This document shows positions 38,182 to 48,620 of a stretch of 64,000 nt of DNA, in pieces. Under the pieces are notes generated by a model that was not told the origin of the DNA, did not search any database, and saw only the letters and a list, made by a program, of their open reading frames with translations. Position numbers and translations under genes: made by a program. The DNA comes from Acholoe squamosa (Eukaryota > Annelida > Polychaeta > Phyllodocida > Polynoidae), in NCBI GenBank assembly GCA_949317995.1, contig OX439044.1:13239141-13303140 (forward strand), read 5' to 3'. Positions within the stretch are counted from its first letter, which is position 1, and the number at the start of each line of letters is the position of its first letter.

Positions 38182-39873
38182 ATGACTGGCATGAGAAGGG
38201 CAATGTTATTCTGGATAATATTTCTTCCTTACACACTTGGGTCAACCTCAACGCCGAATCATGTCTCCACCATCGAGTATCAGAGAACTGACAAAAACAT
38301 GCTGCTTGGATGTGACGAAGATGCTTTCACAATTGAGAATCAGCGGAGTGTGTTTTCCTGTGCTAGATCTTGTAAACGTAATGTAAACTGTTCTGCCTTT
38401 GGGTACAGACAGGATGGGGTTATCCCAAACTGTCTCCTCATCAGTTCCTGTCATTACACTGCAGTAAAGCCCCCATCAGTTTATGCTGAATATGTCTACT
38501 ATTTAACAATTGGAGGTAAGTTAATATTGTTTGAGACCGATGGGTTTGCATCTACCAAATTTGGATTATACCGCACTGGGATGGTAAAAATGATTTACAA
38601 AAGAATCACTTGTAAGGGATATAAGAGACTAGCTGTAAGGGGGCTTAGCCATAGGCAAGCACGTCTTTTTTTACATGTCATGTAAATAAACCAAAAGAGA
38701 TTCAGATGCAGAGGCAGGTCTACTAGAAATGTAAACAAAGCCTGAGGACTTTTATCTTTGTGATGCTTGTATTTGTGAGAGAGTGTTTATCCCAAAATGT
38801 CTTGTACTGGTATTATCAAGTCAATTACATAAACATAAATAGTAATAATAGGGTACATTCCTTTTTTTCACAGATAACTCAACTAGTACAGCAGCAAACT
38901 CAGGCATCTGGATGGTATGTTAACTCACTAGACTCTCATTCATCTTACAACTGAGTGTTATCTGTTTTGGCTAAAATGCCCTGAATAAAGGTTGATCCCA
39001 TAATGTATTCTTACAAGTTCAGTAAATCATTTGGTCTTAAGTATTTTCTTCTCCAGCTTTTCCAGAGACGCATAAATGGGAGAATTGATTTCTTCCGCAA
39101 TTGGACTGAATACAAAAGTGGACTTGGAGATCATTGTGAGTTTTGGCTTGGGAATGACCAACTGCATGAGTTGACAAAGGATGGCGAGTACCGACTGAGG
39201 ATAGAACTGGAGGATAATGATGGAATGATGGCTGCTGCAGAGTATGATACCTTCATTGTGGGGGATGGACAGTCAAAACATTAACTCACCGTTGGAGGCT
39301 TTATTGGTGCAAATCCTCCAGGTATGAAATTGAAGAAGTATCTTTGCATAATTCTAACTGTATCTTAATTCTCATATTGATGGGTGCCTAATTGACAGAT
39401 TTCAGTTTCTCTGAGTTTTTAAAATACATTCATTGGTCAAGACATGTTTAGGGACAGGTCTCATCATATAAGAAGGCCTAACCTGTGAAAATGAAGTTTT
39501 AAGCTTATCAGCTATTAGAAATTGACAACATTACCTCTCAATCCCTTGCCTCACATAATATCATTATCCTAACATATTTAGTTTGTTGTAATGATATTTA
39601 ACATACTAAATGTCTTCAATCTTTTTTCATCCAGGGGATTCACTCGGCTTTCACAATGGTATGAGATTCTCTACATTTGATGCTGACAATGATGAATCAG
39701 CAGAAAACTGTGGGTCTCGCTATGAAGGAGGCTGGTGGTACAGGCAATGTCATGCTGTGAATCTAAATGGGAAATACGGGAGTGTGGGTGATTGGGAAGG
39801 AATAATCTGGAACAAATGGAAAGGAGGCTTCTACAGCCTCTCAGCATCAAGGATGATGATCAAAAAGAAATAG
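38182..39873 (+). pseudogene. PAN/apple plus fibrinogen C-terminal domain protein (FREP-like), four exons, probably broken
   Basis: Exons are 38182-38515 (ends phase 1 at GGAG|GTAAGT), 38874-38914, 39057-39321 and 39635-39873, ending in TAG. Exon 1 starts MTGMRRAMLFW, a signal peptide with hydrophobic core LFWIIFLPYTLG. It continues into a PAN/apple-like module (CARSCKRNVNCSAFGY...CLL). Exons 3 and 4 encode the fibrinogen-C fold: FQRRING, FWLGNDQLHELT, the calcium-site motif DADNDESAENC, GGWWYRQCHAVNLNG and WNKWKGGFYSL. Such secreted lectin-like proteins bind carbohydrate in invertebrate immunity. Two defects are visible. A TAA stop at 39282-39284 lies just before LTVGG, where the family has a sense codon (a single-base change from AAA would do). 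The block usually containing VYCDMxTDGGGWTV is absent from the 142-bp intron before exon 3. Exon 2 is a 41-nt microexon. The gene is nested antisense in the presumed LNX intron. Confidence 0.8.
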
Positions 39874-40859
39874 TATCATTTAAATTGTCATCTAGGATTC
39901 TCCCACCCCCAGTTCGCAAACCATAAATCACCCTCTATGAATAATCCCCATACCTCAATGTACAGATCTACTCCAACAGATCTAGAATTGCCTAAAAGTC
40001 TCAACTAAGAACTTTGTTTGTGTTGCTGTCATTGGAGCAAAATTTATCGTTAGAGATGAACATTTCCCATAAGGTTTTGATTCAAGTATTTATTAACTTC
40101 ATCAAAGTAGGGACTAATCTACATATTCTTATTACTAGAATGTTTCGAGCTATCTTGTGAAATGTGTTAATACTGAACCAAACAGATTCATGGTACCCAA
40201 GTTTACCAAGTTTTCCCTACCCTACCATTAACTCTATTGCTAGCTCTAACCATTCATGCAACCACTACACTACCCATACAGATGAGCAAGGGATCCCAGG
40301 AGGGAGCTTTTCTGGATTGAAGAATTCCAGTGGGAAAATCCAGGAATAAATATCAAAGGAATATAGGTTCCTAATGCCCTTCTCCATAGGCATGTATATA
40401 TGAGGGAAAAGAAATCAGCTAGCAGATTCTGAGTTATTGATTTCAACAGATCGATGAAGGGTTAAAGGTCAGACTGTTTACAATGGAATTGTGACCCTAT
40501 AGGCTGCCCGTATGTTGTCCCCTATTTTATAGTGACATATGCAATGGTCATGACGTTGACCCTGACCTTTGTACTTGGGTCAGGTGGTAGAGGAAATCCC
40601 TCTAAATCATGTTTTTACCACTGTATTGACAATCATGTGAAATGAAAACTAATGAAAAATGAGGAATAGCATGCAGATATCAGTGCAGCTATAAGAATTA
40701 AGGTTTTGGATATGCATCACATGCACATAGCCTGACCAAGCACAACAGTATTAAACCTATAATTGCCATGCACTTAGTCTGCTCAACAAACCAAGCAAGG
40801 GTCTTATTGTTTAGTAATATGTACCATTACTTTGTCCCAGTGCATTAGTATCGATCAAT
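39874..40859. other. Downstream flank of the PAN/fibrinogen gene
   Basis: Nothing coding is recognised apart from the candidate AATAAA. Short plus-strand frames here lack domain signals. Confidence 0.4.
40345..40350 (+). terminator. Candidate poly(A) signal for the PAN/fibrinogen gene
   Basis: A plus-strand AATAAA about 470 bp after the TAG at 39873. It is a canonical hexamer in a suitable place; no transcript evidence is available. Confidence 0.25.
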
Positions 40860-41363
40860 ACTCACTATTATATCAGCTTTTTACCATTTTCTTATTCACT
40901 TGATTCATGAGGTCTGAATATGATATATGAAATGTAATGTTTCAAATGCCGGGTTTTAATGGACTGTTTGACAACCTTCATTGTAATTCATTGTCTGGCA
41001 TCTATGGCAGGGGAAGGTTAGAACAGGCTTCTATAGAGAAAATGAGCACCTCTGTTTGCAGGTAGAGTAAAAAACCTTTTCTAAGTTTAATCCAGTGTGT
41101 AAAAAAACTTTATTTCAAAATAAATGATTTTATATCTTTCAGTATTCAATGTGACATCAATCATTCTGTTCCCAAAAGAAAAGGAAAAAAACTATATCAA
41201 GGAGTTACCATTTTATCCCACAATCATGTACAGTCCCGTTTCTGTATTTCATTTAATAACGGCAGCATATTTGTGTTAAAGAACATCTTGATAAACTAAT
41301 ATTGAATATGTCCTTACAGTAATATCTTGAAATGAGAATCAATGAAGGCAAAAACAAAAATTA
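40860..41363. repeat. Paralogous block, copy 1 part b (matches 52960-53495)
   Basis: Shared order: ATTCATGAGGTCTGAATAT, GTAATGTTTCAAA, AGTTACCAT, TAATAACGGCAGCAT, TCCTTACAGTAA, CATCTTGA or ATCTTGAAATGA, and GAAGGCAA. It is cut by the foldback element at 41368 and resumes at 45475. Confidence 0.75.
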
Positions 41364-41367
41364 ACAG

Positions 41368-42222
41368 GTGTTGGGTTCCATTATGTCCACCCATTCCAAA
41401 GTATCTACCAGATCCTTTATTCCATTTCGTCCAACATGTTTTGTTCCGAAATGTCCACCAAAAATTACCTATTCCATTGTGTCCACTAGGTTTTTTTTCA
41501 AAACCTCCGAAAAAAGTCTCAAATTCCATTTTGTCCACCAGCTTTTGTACCAAAATGTCCACCAAAAGCGTCAAAATTCCATTGTGTCCACCAGCTCTTG
41601 TTCCAAAATATCTGCAAAAATGTCAAAATTCCATTAAGTCCGCCAGGTTTTCTTCCAGAACATCCGCAAAACGTTCAAAATTCCTTATTGTCCACCAGTT
41701 TTTGGTTCAATATGTCCACCAAAAGTGTCTAGATTCCATTTTATCCACCAGCTCTTTTTCCAAAATGTCCGCAAAAATGTCCACATTCCATTGTGGCCCA
41801 AGGTTTTGTTCCAAAATGTCCGCAAACAGTTCCAAAGTCCATTTTGTCCCCGGGGTTTAGTTCCAAATTGTCCACAAAAATGCCCAGATTCCATTTTGTC
41901 CACCAGGTTTTTTATTCTGAAACGTCCCAAAAAATTCCAAATTCCACATTGTCCACAAGCATTTGTTCCAAAATGTCTGTAAAATTGTCCACATTCCATT
42001 GTGTCCAAAACGTCCACTAACAGTGGTTAATTCCGTTTTTTCCATCAAGCTTTGTTCCAAAATGTCCTCAAATTCCATTTTGTCCACAATGTTTTGTTCA
42101 GATGCCATTCTGTCCACCAAAATTTGTTCTCTGATGTCCGCCAATTCCATATAGTCAGACAGGTTCTTTTTCTAAAATGATTTGATATCTGATGAGGCCT
42201 CAGTGGTTGCAATGGTCTGATA
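41368..42222. repeat. Left arm of foldback element: ~15 tandem units of ~52-53 bp
   Basis: Units read ATTCCATTnTGTCCACCAG, then TTTTGTTCCAAAATGTCC, then GCAAAAATGTCCAAA. Divergence between units is high enough to tell them apart. Frames of 172 and 85-97 codons on both strands follow the repeat and are not proteins. Confidence 0.9.
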
Positions 42223-44690
42223 GCACACCATCAATGGTGTCCCTATAGAGGTCTATTGAGCAGGAAAAAAATTGCTCTAAACTCTAAACCCGACATCACC
42301 ACAGGTATCATTTTGTTTTATAACATCACTTTTTTGGTCTTGTGCATGTCAGGCTCATTTTGGTAATATGCTATAACACAGGGGGATTGTTTCTGGGGAC
42401 AGGTCGAAAAATCATGAAAAGTTTACAAAAAATCTTAGAAATTCTCAAAAATAAATCTCTGAAATCTCTGAAGTTTATGGTTGGAAACAAACATTTTTTT
42501 TTATTTGGCCTGATATTGATGCGGTTATTGCTCTAAAACAAAAGTAGAACCTGTTTTGGGTATGCAGTTGTAGCTAAGAATTGAGAGAGGGTCAATCTAT
42601 TATTATTAGACAGATTTTCAGAACTTTTCCCACATGACCCAGTTAGAAGTGAATGATTTTTCTTTACCATGCAGTTTTGTTTGATTTTACCTCTACTAAT
42701 ACTACTTAACTCTTCCTTTACCAGAGTATTTCAGAGCAAATCCATGTGATAGTATATGGTATAACCTATCAGAAACTGTTGAGATTGTGTGAATATTCCA
42801 ATTATATGGGAAATGGTGATGAGTTAAGCTAAGCTAGTTGAACAAAAAGCCAACAACCACAATTTCTCTATCTATTCTAATAACTGAGATATATAAAGTG
42901 GTTTTCTGATGAGAAAAGTGGACCTTTCAACCAAATTTTGAATTGTAATATCTCAGCACTCCCTGTATTAATTATAATGAAATAAAGTGCATATTGTAGT
43001 AAATATAAAGTTCATCTCAAATTTTGGTAAATAATGGATTTTTAAAACGTTCTATTTGGTTACCATGGCAACCAAAACAATACAAAATTGGCATTTTCAG
43101 CAGATCTGTTGCCATGGTAACCAGCCAAAATGGCCAATATACACTGAAAATTTCAATATTTTTTATGTTTTTTTTTCTGATTTTTGGCTCTAATATTGAT
43201 TACATCTCTGAAAAAATTTCATGCCAATTCAAGATTTCGTCTCAAGTTTGCAAGACTGCCATAGAGAGAGTAGAAAGAGGTAGAGACTAGTTGTTTGGAC
43301 TGTATGGAGAACCCAACTCAGTCTTTGGCCACGAAAGAAATCTAAGAGTTTCAGAGAATTTTGAGGAAGTTACAGGGTGGTCAAAAATCGGCCCAAACTA
43401 TGCATAAATGCATAATCGGTAAAGGAAGAGTTGAAAGTTAGTAGAGTTTCTGTGGTTCGCAGATTTCAAGTATATATACTAGATGAACATATGTGAAATT
43501 AAACCATCCAGCTCCCATTAGTTCCTCAGATATGCATCCTTATACTCATGAGGGGTTGACCATTATTTAAAAAAAAACACCTCAATTTTAGAGTCAACTT
43601 CCAAATCAAATATTGTCCAGGCAGAATGAGCTAGAGGTCTGGCATTGGTTGTTTCATCAGAAAATTACTATATTTACCATGAAGAATGATGACAGTTTGG
43701 TATTAGTGTATCATCTCCTTCCTGAAAATGGGCAACGGAATAGGAGAAAAGTTGTTTTTACTAATGACATAATTACATCTTTCACATAGAGGTAATTTCA
43801 GCTGCCTCTGGGGCCTCAAATAGCTCTATTCTAATCATGTCAGGCCCAATAAGGGTGGGAGCAAAATCTCTTGTTCCATTTTCATTCCGTGCTAGATATA
43901 GAGCCTCTAATAAATTAAAGGGTTTATTAAGAATGCTGAGTGTGCTTATTCATCAGTCCTGAATCTGATATACATAAGAAAGTGAATCCCCAAATATGAT
44001 ATAATGTCAACAAGCCATAAAAGCCACATTTAGATGATTTTAATACTAGAAGGCTCAGTATATCAACACTGAGAATATATTCCTACTCACTTGAGTCTAG
44101 ATCCAGACTCAGGCAATACCACTGAAATGAGCATGATTTGAGACTCAGTCTTACCCTTGGATGATACTCAGACAGATCCTGAGGCAGTTCCTGGGGTGAT
44201 ACTCTGGTTTTGCCTGAGTATCATCCAAGGATCAGACTGAGTCTCAAATCATACTCATTTTAGCAACATTGACTGAGTCTGGATCGAGACTCAAGTGAGT
44301 AATAATATTTTCTCAGTGGAGGGTTTTCCAATGATACCAAATTTATTGTTTTGCCACATGAGTGTAATTAATAGTAGGGCTGAATATGCAAAATAGTTGA
44401 TGGAAAAGAGTTAAAAAATTGTGAACTCTCACCATGAGGGAGGCAAATAAACCACAGAAAATACACTAAATTAAGGATATGTTTATAAAAAATGCAAAAG
44501 CAATAGTAATAAAAGGTTATTCCCCTACTTTTCTCTATAGATTATGATTATGATCATGGTATGTTAGTTGTACATTTCAACCACAATAGCTATATCAGAA
44601 AAAACAGTCTAAATATATCCTAAATAGCCTATTCACATCCATCAATCATGAGTTTCTTGCAATGTTAAAAAAAATCAGACCATTTCAACC
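42223..44690. other. Interior of the foldback element
   Basis: About 2.5 kb with short frames only (64 and 88 codons) and no transposase signature. GGTTACCATGGCAACC near 43060 and GTTGCCATGGTAACC near 43110 form a short inverted pair. A palindromic MITE is nested at 44068-44318. Confidence 0.6.
44068..44318. mobile_element. Palindromic MITE nested in the foldback element
   Basis: The left arm CACTGAGAATATATTCC, then TACTCACTTGAGTCT, then GATCCAGACTCAG, pairs with the right arm ending AGACTCAAGTGAGTA...TTTTCTCAGTG. The arms are about 100 bp each, so the element is almost entirely foldback. Same family as 5071-5283. Confidence 0.85.
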
Positions 44691-45470
44691 AGTGAGTCCT
44701 CATCAGATATCAAGTCATTTAAGAAGAGAACCTGGCTGACTATTTGGAATTGGTGGACATTTTAGAACAAATTTTGGTGCATAGAATGGCATCTGAATAT
44801 TTGCAGACAAAATGGAATAAGCGGACGTTTTGGAACAAATCATTGTGGGCAAAACAGAATTAACCACTGTTAGTGGACATTTTGGACACAATGGAATGTG
44901 GACAGTTTTGCAGACATTTTGGAACAAATGGCTGCAGACAAAGTGGAATTTGGAACTTTTTATGGACATTTTGGAACAAAACCTGGTGGACAATTTGGAA
45001 CTAAACCCCGCCGACAAAATGGACTTTCAAAACTGTTTGCGGACATTTTGGAACAAAACCTAGGGACACAATGGAATTCGGACATTTTTACGGACATTTT
45101 GGAACAAGAGCTGGTGGATAGAATGGAATCTGGACACTTTTGGTGGACAAAATGGAATTTTGAACTTTTTGTGGATGTTTCGGAAGAAAACCTGGTGGAC
45201 ACAATGGGACTTTGAGATTTTCGCAGATATTTTTGAACAAGAGCTGGTGGACATAATGAAATTTTGACACTTTTGGTGGACATTTTGGAACAAGAGCTGG
45301 TGGACAAAATGGAATTTGGAACTTTTTGTGGATGTTTTGGAATGAAACCTGGTGGACACAATGGAATAAGTAAATTTTGGCAGACATTTCGAAACAGAAG
45401 ATGGTGGACGAAATGGAATTAAAGATTTGGCGGATACATTGGAATGGGTGGACATAATGGAACCCAACAC
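44691..45470. repeat. Right arm of foldback element: tandem units in opposite orientation
   Basis: Units read GGACATTTTGGAACAAGAGC, then TGGTGGACAAAATGGAATTT, the reverse complement of the left-arm unit. A deletion or different copy number makes it about 75 bp shorter than the left arm. Confidence 0.9.
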
Positions 45471-45474
45471 ACAG

Positions 45475-45777
45475 GGATATGAGTTAATATATTGTCTATC
45501 TGATAGCGTTGGTTCCAGAATGCCTGGCTGTGTGGGGAGCTGCTCGTGGAAACAGTAATCAGATCTTGGCCTGGATGAACATCACCTAAAAGATAACTCA
45601 GAACGTCTGTGCACAACTGGAGAGACATTAAGACTACCACACACACCCTCTAGAAGACAAAAACCAAAGCATAGATAATGTATCACATATTGAGACGGGG
45701 CACTGGAAACAGTTGTTCTTTTTCATGTGCTTCTTTCAGATTTACTGGCATTTGAGGATAGGGAACACACACTTTTA
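45475..45777. repeat. Paralogous block, copy 1 part c (matches 53504-53610 and 53870-54100)
   Basis: It continues the block interrupted by the foldback insertion: TATCTGATAGCGTTGGTTCC, GCCTGGCTGTGTGGGGAGCT, ACAGTAATCAGAT and CACCTAAAA in the same order as near 53520 and 53880. Confidence 0.8.
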
Positions 45778-45918
45778 AGCCTTTAAGCGCCAGTCAGGAG
45801 TGCACAAATGAAGTGCTCGCCAGCACTTTATCAGAGCATTATGCCGACGCTCTGGGAATGTATCAAGCCGGTGGGGTCGGCATGATGCATTAATGCATCA
45901 GCAGCTCTTAAAGAGTTG
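45778..45918. mobile_element. TTAA MITE family copy, short form
   Basis: It starts CCTTTAAGCGCCAGTCAGGA and ends CAGCAGCTCTTAAAGAG, with AATGAAGTGCTCGCCAGCAC and GGCATGATGCATTAATGCAT inside. Confidence 0.65.
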
Positions 45919-45929
45919 TTTTACTGATA

Positions 45930-46395
45930 TCGAGTTTGGTGAGAGGTCAAGAGGGCAGGACCCCCCAAAATCACATCATAGCAAAGCTCTGCATTTCGAG
46001 TTTGGTGACAGGTCAAGAGGGCAGGACCCCCCAAAATCACATCATAGCAAAGCTCTGCATTTCGAGTTTGGTGACAGGTCAAGAGGGCAGGACCCCCCAA
46101 AATCACATCATAGCAAAGCTCTGCATTTCGAGTTTGGTGACAGGTCAAGAGGGCAGGACCCCCAAAATCACATCATAGCAAAGCTCTGCATATCGAGTTT
46201 GGTGACAGGTCAAGAGGGCAGGACCCCCCAAAATCACATCATAGCAAAGCTCTGCATATCGAGTTTGGTGAGAAGTCAAGAGGGCAGGACCCCCCAAAAT
46301 CACATCATAGCAGAGCTCTGCATATCGAGTTTGGTGACAGGTCAAGAGGGCAGGACCCCCCCCCCCCCCCAAATCACATCATAGCAAAGCTCTGC
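45930..46395. repeat. 66-bp tandem repeat, seven copies
   Basis: The unit runs TCGAGTTTGGTGACAGGTCA, AGAGGGCAGGACCCCCCAAA, ATCACATCATAGCAAAGCTC, TGCATT. Copies are almost identical; the last has a run of 13 C. Because 66 is divisible by three, frames of 75-163 codons appear on both strands; I do not regard them as genes. Confidence 0.97.
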
Positions 46396-46686
46396 ATTCA
46401 GGATGTGTGCAGTGCTGCCTGGGGGTGTCAGTTCCCTTCCAAAAAAGACACCGTATGCCATTTTCTATCATCATGTACTTCAGGCACAAAATCTAAATAT
46501 GCCATGAAAATACTTCCAAAAACATTGATTGGATTTAGAATGTTTGCCTCAAAAATTTCAATTTAATTCTGTATTTTCTGTAAGCATTTATAAATTTTTG
46601 TTAAGTTTGGCTGCCACTAGTACAACTAGCACTGATTGATTCCCAAAGCTCAGGTTGTGCCTTTAATTGATTATGGCTGTCTCACC
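46396..46686. other. No recognisable gene
   Basis: Short AT-rich spacer. Confidence 0.35.
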
Positions 46687-46724
46687 ACTATTCTGTCAGT
46701 TCCGTAAGGAACTGACAGAATAGT
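46687..46724. repeat. Perfect hairpin, 17-bp arms, 4-bp loop
   Basis: ACTATTCTGTCAGTTCC, GTAA, GGAACTGACAGAATAGT. It has no U-tract and no neighbouring gene, so it is not a terminator in any obvious sense; it may be a MITE core. Confidence 0.9.
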
Positions 46725-47192
46725 TATTTCTGCATATGTTTCATGTAAAAGTGTATCTCAAATATCCTCTATATATTATAGTTAAGGCTGCAGTTGGTTA
46801 TTAGGGAGCGTTCATTATTTATGGCAGCCTATTGTGAGAGGGGGGGTCATTTTTTTTCAACCTATTCCTGAGGGGCGGCGCAATTCCTTTTTTTGGGGTA
46901 TTCGCCAACACAATGTAAAATTTCACAACACAACACGATTTTTTTTCGCGACACGTCGCGAAGTTCACAATTCTCCACCAAGTAATAGTACTTGTTAATG
47001 ATTGCAGTCACAATTTTGCCCAACATTTTCTTATTACCTATCATTCATATCCATTTAATCATGTTGGTGCAAACTATAAAAACAGATTAAATGGTCGTAA
47101 TAACAAAGGGCGACGGTGCATCTCTGTCCGGAGACCCAAGACCCGAGGTCCGAGGGCTGGGCCAGTAGTACAGAAGAGAAAGAATCGAGCCA

Positions 47193-47672
47193 ATGAAAGG
47201 AACTGAGTTCCCCGACTGTCCTTGGTCTCGAATTGCTGCTGACTTCTGTTATAATGTTGGAACAAACTACCTAGTAGTTGTTGACTACTATTTAAGGGAT
47301 ATTGAGACAAGCAAAGTCACTAAAGGAGTTGACGCCGCACAGACTGTCGCCAAACTTAAGAAAATATTTGTTCATCAGGGCATCGCCGATATACTTGTCA
47401 CAGACAATGGACCTCAGTTCAGTGCAAGAGATTTTGCAAACTTTGTAGATGAGTGGAAATTTGTGCATGTAACATCTTTGCTGAGATATCCACAGTCAAA
47501 TGGTGAGGCCGAGCGAGCCGTACAGACAGTCAGAGGTATTCTCAACAAAGCTACTGATGTGGACTTAGCATTATTAATGTACCGAAACAAACCACTCCAT
47601 AATGGCTTCTCACCAGCGCAACTAAATATGGGCAGGAAATTAAAAGACCAGAGTCCCCTGCTATCCATCTGA
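47193..47672 (+). pseudogene. Ty3/gypsy-type retrotransposon integrase core, 5'-truncated
   Basis: A 159-residue frame with the retroviral-type integrase core. The three acidic residues sit in VVVDYY, TDNGPQF and SNGEAERAV, with 35 residues between the second Asp and the Glu. PLHNGFSPAQLNMGR follows, as in metazoan gypsy polyproteins. No gag, protease, reverse transcriptase or RNase H precedes it. The frame ends at a TGA after 47669, and coding similarity continues in another frame, so a frameshift is present. It is a dead fragment. Confidence 0.88.
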
Positions 47673-47721
47673 ACTCTTACCAAGCACACCAGACCCGGTT
47701 GTTGTACGAAAAAAGGAGAGG

Positions 47722-48207
47722 ATGTACAGAGCCAGTATGAAACTGAACTATGACCAACAACACCGTGTGAAAGAAGCCGGAGAGTTATCAGCAGGTGACA
47801 AAGTGTGGCTCCCTGATCTCAAGACTCATGGCACAATTGTAGGCAAAGCCAATGGACCGAGATCATATGTCATCTCAACCCCAACAGGCCTCCTGAGGCG
47901 AAACCGCCGTATGACTAGAAATTTTGGACTACCACCTGCTACACTACCAATACCAGGTCCACCTAATACAGGACCTATTCCAGCAGTTCATCCTCCTATA
48001 CCAAGACGTGACATACCATCACATGCAGTCACCCCTAGGGTTGACTCACCTGACAAACCAACACTGAGGATTGATCAGCCGGGTACCCCTTCATATGTGA
48101 ATGAACCTGATGACCCACCAGGGGCTGATATTACTGAGCCTCGTAGGTCTGGGAGAGCCAGATCTGCACCGAAGCTTCTGATTGAAAACATGGGAAAGAC
48201 TCAATGA
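47722..48207 (+). pseudogene. C-terminal part of the same gypsy polyprotein, shifted frame
   Basis: A frame of 161 residues. Similarity begins before the first Met, about at 47673 (ELLPSTPDPVVV). It carries the integrase C-terminal motif GDKVWLPD, then a Pro-rich tail (PIPGPPNTGPIP) and EPRRSGRARSAPK before the stop. It differs from the upstream frame by a single-base-type shift near 47670. Confidence 0.8.
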
Positions 48208-48428
48208 GATATCAGTTTAGTTTAACTTGAGAGATAATTTCATAGCAAGATACTAGCTATAATCATGTTCTTATTTGGTTGATAAGTATTATTCATTCAT
48301 GAACATTTCAAGACAAAGAGATTGATAAGTGAGCTACTCATTTTGATCAATAGGTATTATTCATCTATGAACATTTCAAGACAAAGAGACTAATAAGTAA
48401 ACTATTTATTTTCAAAAAAAAAGGGAGA

Positions 48429-48620
48429 TGTGGTATGACCGGTATGCCTATATGGTGCTGCCACCAGTGACTGTGTGGGGAACTAAAAAGTAAAGTGAGT
48501 GGGTTGAGTGGGACATAACTTTGGGGGTTTAGGAAGCGGAGATCAGCATGTCAACATGTGGCTGAAACTGAATTTGTAACACTACAAGTCTACTCTACAT
48601 TAAAGAACTTCAAGAACTAA
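48429..48620 (+). repeat. Candidate 3' LTR with polypurine tract
   Basis: A polypurine tract (A-run, then GGGAGA) ends at 48428 and is followed by TGTGGTATGACC, the usual LTR start. The right end is uncertain. Just upstream, two ~68-bp direct repeats (from about 48277 and 48337) share ATGAACATTTCAAGACAAAG. No 5' LTR was found. Confidence 0.6.

Larger units (their letters stand above)
41368..45470. mobile_element. 4.1-kb foldback transposon with array-type terminal inverted repeats
   Basis: Outer ends are GTGTTGGGTTCCATTATGTC at 41368 and its reverse complement ending GGAACCCAACAC at 45470. ACAG flanks both sides (41364-41367 and 45471-45474), fitting a 4-bp target duplication. Both arms are built from a ~52-53-bp unit (ATTCCATTTTGTCCACCAG...TTCCAAAATGTCC), in opposite orientation, and end inside at matching TATCTGATGAGG/CCTCATCAGATATC. 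No transposase was recognised between the arms, so it is non-autonomous. The paralogous block at 53495-53515 lacks the insertion. Confidence 0.88.

Noticed and set aside
41342-41860. 172-codon plus-strand frame in the foldback arm, and its 133-136-codon mirror at 44960-45470
   Set aside because: They follow the ~52-53-bp repeat units of a transposon arm, in opposite orientation, and have no domain.
42223-44690. Transposase inside the foldback element
   Set aside because: Frames are short and have no acidic triad or known motif; the element appears non-autonomous.
45893-46384. 163-codon frame over the 66-bp repeat
   Set aside because: Tandem-repeat artefact; equally long frames lie on the other strand.
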